Translations under genes and position numbers: made by a program | The notes under the pieces: model-generated | Seen by the model: only the letters and a program-made list of their open reading frames with translations | Database searches by the model: none | Told to the model about the DNA's origin: nothing | DNA from: Yeosuana sp043876835 | Lineage (GTDB): Bacteria > Bacteroidota > Bacteroidia > Flavobacteriales > Flavobacteriaceae | Reading direction: 5' to 3' | DNA: 64,000 bases | NCBI RefSeq assembly: GCF_043876835.1 | Contig: NZ_JBAWJZ010000012.1 | Coordinates: 1-64,000 of the forward strand | Shown: positions 61,951 to 64,000 of the stretch, one piece after another | Position numbering within the stretch: the stretch's first letter is position 1 | Layout of the letters: each line of letters begins with the position of its first letter

Positions 61951-62714
61951 GGTTCTGTCGCATTTGTGAAATTATGATCTAAAAATTCTTGGTTAACCAG
62001 ACTCATACTGCTAAACTGTAAAATGCCTTATAGGCAGATAAACAATTGCTGCCCATCTGTCCTTTCTTTATCATATGCACCATCTCTATTCTCGCTATAC
62101 TTCGCCTGGCACTCTCAAAGTCCCTATAACCCTGTCCTACACGCCTCTTTATAAACCTATGGTCCTGTTCAACTATGTTGTTCAAATACTTGCACTGCCG
62201 TATCCGTATCTTAACAAAAGAACGTCTTCTATAAACCTTAATGCCCCTTTGTTAGAACCGATTTTGTCAATGTTTATCAGTTCGGGACAACTATTGTTGT
62301 TTATGTCCTTGATCAAAAAGGATTGGGAGGACATGCGCTTCCTCCTCTTGGTCAATAGAAAGTCAATCATGTTTCCCTCTTTATCTACAGCTCTGTACAA
62401 ATACCTCCGTTCCCCTTTTACTTTGATGTATGTCCCATCCATCCTCCAGCGCTTTCCACCTTATGCTTTCTCCTTCTGAATGAAGCCTCCAATTGTGGGC
62501 TGAATTTATAGACCACCTCTGGACGGTTGCATGGTCTACCTTCACTCCTCGTATGGCCATCAACTCCTCAATCTCTCTATAGCCCAATCCAAGCCTGAAC
62601 TTGAAATAGATAGCTTGCATAATAACTGACTTGGGAAAAGTGTGGCTTTTGAACATTGTTTTTGTTTTAAAAATACAACATTCCTATTTTTATTAATTTA
62701 GATGCGACAGAACC
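61951..62714 (-). mobile_element. IS6-family insertion sequence, copy 3
   Basis: A complete 764-base element with perfect 12-base inverted ends GGTTCTGTCGCA / TGCGACAGAACC. Flanks (CATTAAAC and GAATAAAT) form no target duplication. It cuts the DUF4440-like gene on the left and ends 31 bases before the stop of the malonyl-CoA-decarboxylase-like gene on the right, forming the right border of the island. Confidence 0.92.
62003..62656 (-). pseudogene. IS6 transposase, frameshifted (copy 3)
   Basis: Three frames carry the protein: N-terminal HTH part from ATG 62656, the middle with MDGTYIKVKGERRYLYRAVD and NIDKIGSNKG, and the C-terminal part with MNNIVEQDHRFIKRRVGQGY. All three catalytic residues (D in MDGT, D in NIDK, E in VEQD) are still readable across frames. 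It shares the missing base after QRW with copy 2, so the two broken copies have a common, already defective parent. Confidence 0.88.
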
Positions 62715-62745
62715 GAATAAATTATTCAATAAATAAATTGTTTCT

Positions 62746-64000
62746 TTAATATATTTTTTTTTCCTGATTAAGTATTTTTTCTACCTTTTTTGAAATTGTT
62801 ATTTTTCCTTTTGAAAAAAAAGATTCGTGATATTCATCCATTTTCTGTAAATCATATTCATAGTTTACCATGATTCCAAATGAAGATTTTAATCCATTGA
62901 CTGATGTATCACCATTCCAAAAAATGTCGTTTACAAAAGCCCCATTACCTAAATGAAAACTTGCGACTTTATTAATAGGTTTTTCTTTTACTTTTATATT
63001 AATTAAGTAAATAGCACATAATTTCAGGATAACGCTTTTTACCTTATTACTAATTTTTTTTATATCAAATTCATTCTCAAATACTATGGAAATTGATTTC
63101 ATTTCTGTTTCAGAAATTAGCCCTAGAATATATTCATTTTCATTTTCCAACAACCATTTAGCAAAGCCTGGTACTGGAGATAGCGTATAAAACTTCTTAA
63201 TATTAGGTTTATCAACCACAATTTTTTGAACGACACGTTTAATCAAAAAATTTCCAAGTGATATTCTTGATAATCCAACCAGACAATTATTAATTGAATA
63301 AAACATACAAGAATCAAATTCTAATAAATTAGATTTTGTATTTCTGTTAATTATTTCTTGAACTGATTTTCCAATTCCTTTAGTATAGGCAACTTCCACA
63401 AAAATTATTGGTTCGATTTTAATAGCTGGATGAAAATAGGCGTAAAATTCTTTATGGTTCTGCAATCTTTTTTTTATATCCGACAAGTCCTTAATACTAT
63501 GAACCTTTTCATTGGCTATGAATTTTTCAAGAATACTTGCTTCTGTACTCCAGTTTATTTTTCTAAGCTTAAGAAAACCCGGATTAAACCATGACCTAAA
63601 CAAGTGAATCAAATCATTATCTAATTCCTTAAGCTCTGGAAGATGGTTGATTAAGGGTAGCAAATCACCTCTCATAAAGACTAAAACTTCACTACCACCT
63701 ATTGCCATGTTCATTCTTCTAAACAACTCTTGGCGTTTTCCTTCAACACTTACTGATAAGTTGTTCAAATTTTTCAAATTACTATTCTCTAAAAAGACTG
63801 ATGCATCTTTAGAAATATCCGCCACATTTGGTGTGAAATTTTGATTGATCATTAAAAAAAAAGACGCTTTATCTTTTTGATTTAATTTTTGATATTCGTC
63901 TAATATTTTCGTTGCCAACGATATTCCGGAAGTACGCCCTTTATACGAAACCAATTCTTGACATAGATTAAGAATATATTCAATTCTGTTGCCTTTATCC
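62746..64000 (-). CDS. Malonyl-CoA-decarboxylase-family protein (5' end outside window)
   Basis: Over 415 residues are visible. The frame continues past the TTG at 63954 to the window edge (CQELVSYKGRTSGISLATK matches the family's N-terminal helical domain), so the true start lies outside. Family marks are HPAIKIEPIIFVEVAYTKG, LVGLSRISLGNFLIKRVV, FYTLSPVPGFAKWL, and VASFHLGNGAFVNDIFWNGD with the candidate catalytic histidine, then SFGIMVNYEYDL. The expected reaction is decarboxylation of malonyl-CoA to acetyl-CoA. The IS inserted only 31 bases past its stop. Confidence 0.85.
   Translation of the reverse strand, partial: DKGNRIEYILNLCQELVSYKGRTSGISLATKILDEYQKLNQKDKASFFLMINQNFTPNVADISKDASVFLENSNLKNLNNLSVSVEGKRQELFRRMNMAIGGSEVLVFMRGDLLPLINHLPELKELDNDLIHLFRSWFNPGFLKLRKINWSTEASILEKFIANEKVHSIKDLSDIKKRLQNHKEFYAYFHPAIKIEPIIFVEVAYTKGIGKSVQEIINRNTKSNLLEFDSCMFYSINNCLVGLSRISLGNFLIKRVVQKIVVDKPNIKKFYTLSPVPGFAKWLLENENEYILGLISETEMKSISIVFENEFDIKKISNKVKSVILKLCAIYLINIKVKEKPINKVASFHLGNGAFVNDIFWNGDTSVNGLKSSFGIMVNYEYDLQKMDEYHESFFSKGKITISKKVEKILNQEKKIY

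Noticed and set aside
63954..63954. Start of the malonyl-CoA-decarboxylase-like gene at 63954
   Set aside because: The codon is TTG and the family-like sequence continues upstream in frame to the window edge, so the real start is outside.

Overview
The window looks like chromosomal DNA from a low-GC marine or soil Flavobacteriaceae-type Bacteroidota. The evidence is SusC/SusD and other TonB-dependent receptors, an ECF sigma/FecR pair, many lipoprotein signals, weak Shine-Dalgarno sequences, and promoter-like TAnnTTTG boxes. No rRNA, tRNA, CRISPR array or recombinase gene was recognised.

Layout. (1) 1-252 is the end of an IS6-family element cut by the window edge. (2) 398-2347 is a two-gene minus-strand operon: a class V PLP enzyme and an orphan DsbD-alpha-like protein. 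(3) 2.9-17 kb is a minus-strand nutrient-uptake locus read ECF sigma, FecR, SusC with STN domain, SusD, TlpA-like thioredoxin lipoprotein, M16 peptidase, DsbD. (4) 17.5-22 kb holds a RidA-like fragment, a frameshifted AraC regulator with a stub of its usual partner gene, a DM13 lipoprotein plus outer-membrane protein pair, and a broken DUF547 gene. (5) 22.5-31.6 kb has a MORN-type protein, an OmpR-type two-component system, and a plus-strand set of DUF2064 transferase, TonB receptor, sugar-kinase-like phosphotransferase and nucleoside hydrolase. This set resembles parts of arsenosugar-type gene sets. (6) 31.6-37.8 kb is a gene graveyard: DUF5916, DinB, PhzF, TauE/SafE, AraC, TetR and alpha/beta-hydrolase remnants around an intact Crp/SnoaL/DoxX group. 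(7) 37.9-44.5 kb has a second DM13-like lipoprotein plus outer-membrane pair, then a minus-strand block (GNAT, membrane protein, UDG, CMD, YHS, SPW, SnoaL) under an AraC regulator with two HTH domains. (8) 44.8-62 kb is an accessory island. (9) The right edge carries a malonyl-CoA-decarboxylase-family gene that runs off the window.

The most interesting part is the island at about 45.4-61.8 kb. It is a one-directional series of small unrelated plus-strand genes: DinB, amidohydrolase, SGNH hydrolase, three GNATs plus one dead GNAT, SRPBCC with ECF sigma, DUF6660 with a TonB receptor, ECF sigma with a membrane protein, and a truncated NTF2-like gene. These are separated by 100-290 bp imperfect palindromes. 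The palindromes share a left end like GCTAAC followed by an AT-rich GTATA stretch, a central hairpin built on AAAATCC/GGATTTT, and a right end like CGTTAGC. The arrangement is like a cassette array of an integron without an integrase (CALIN-like), although the core sites differ from the textbook attC consensus. IS6 copies sit inside and at the edges of the island and have removed neighbouring sequence without leaving target duplications.

Many accessory genes carry single-base changes in A or T runs, and several also carry in-frame stop codons, whereas the long receptor genes are intact. Real gene decay is therefore likely, but some of the pure homopolymer shifts could be sequencing errors.
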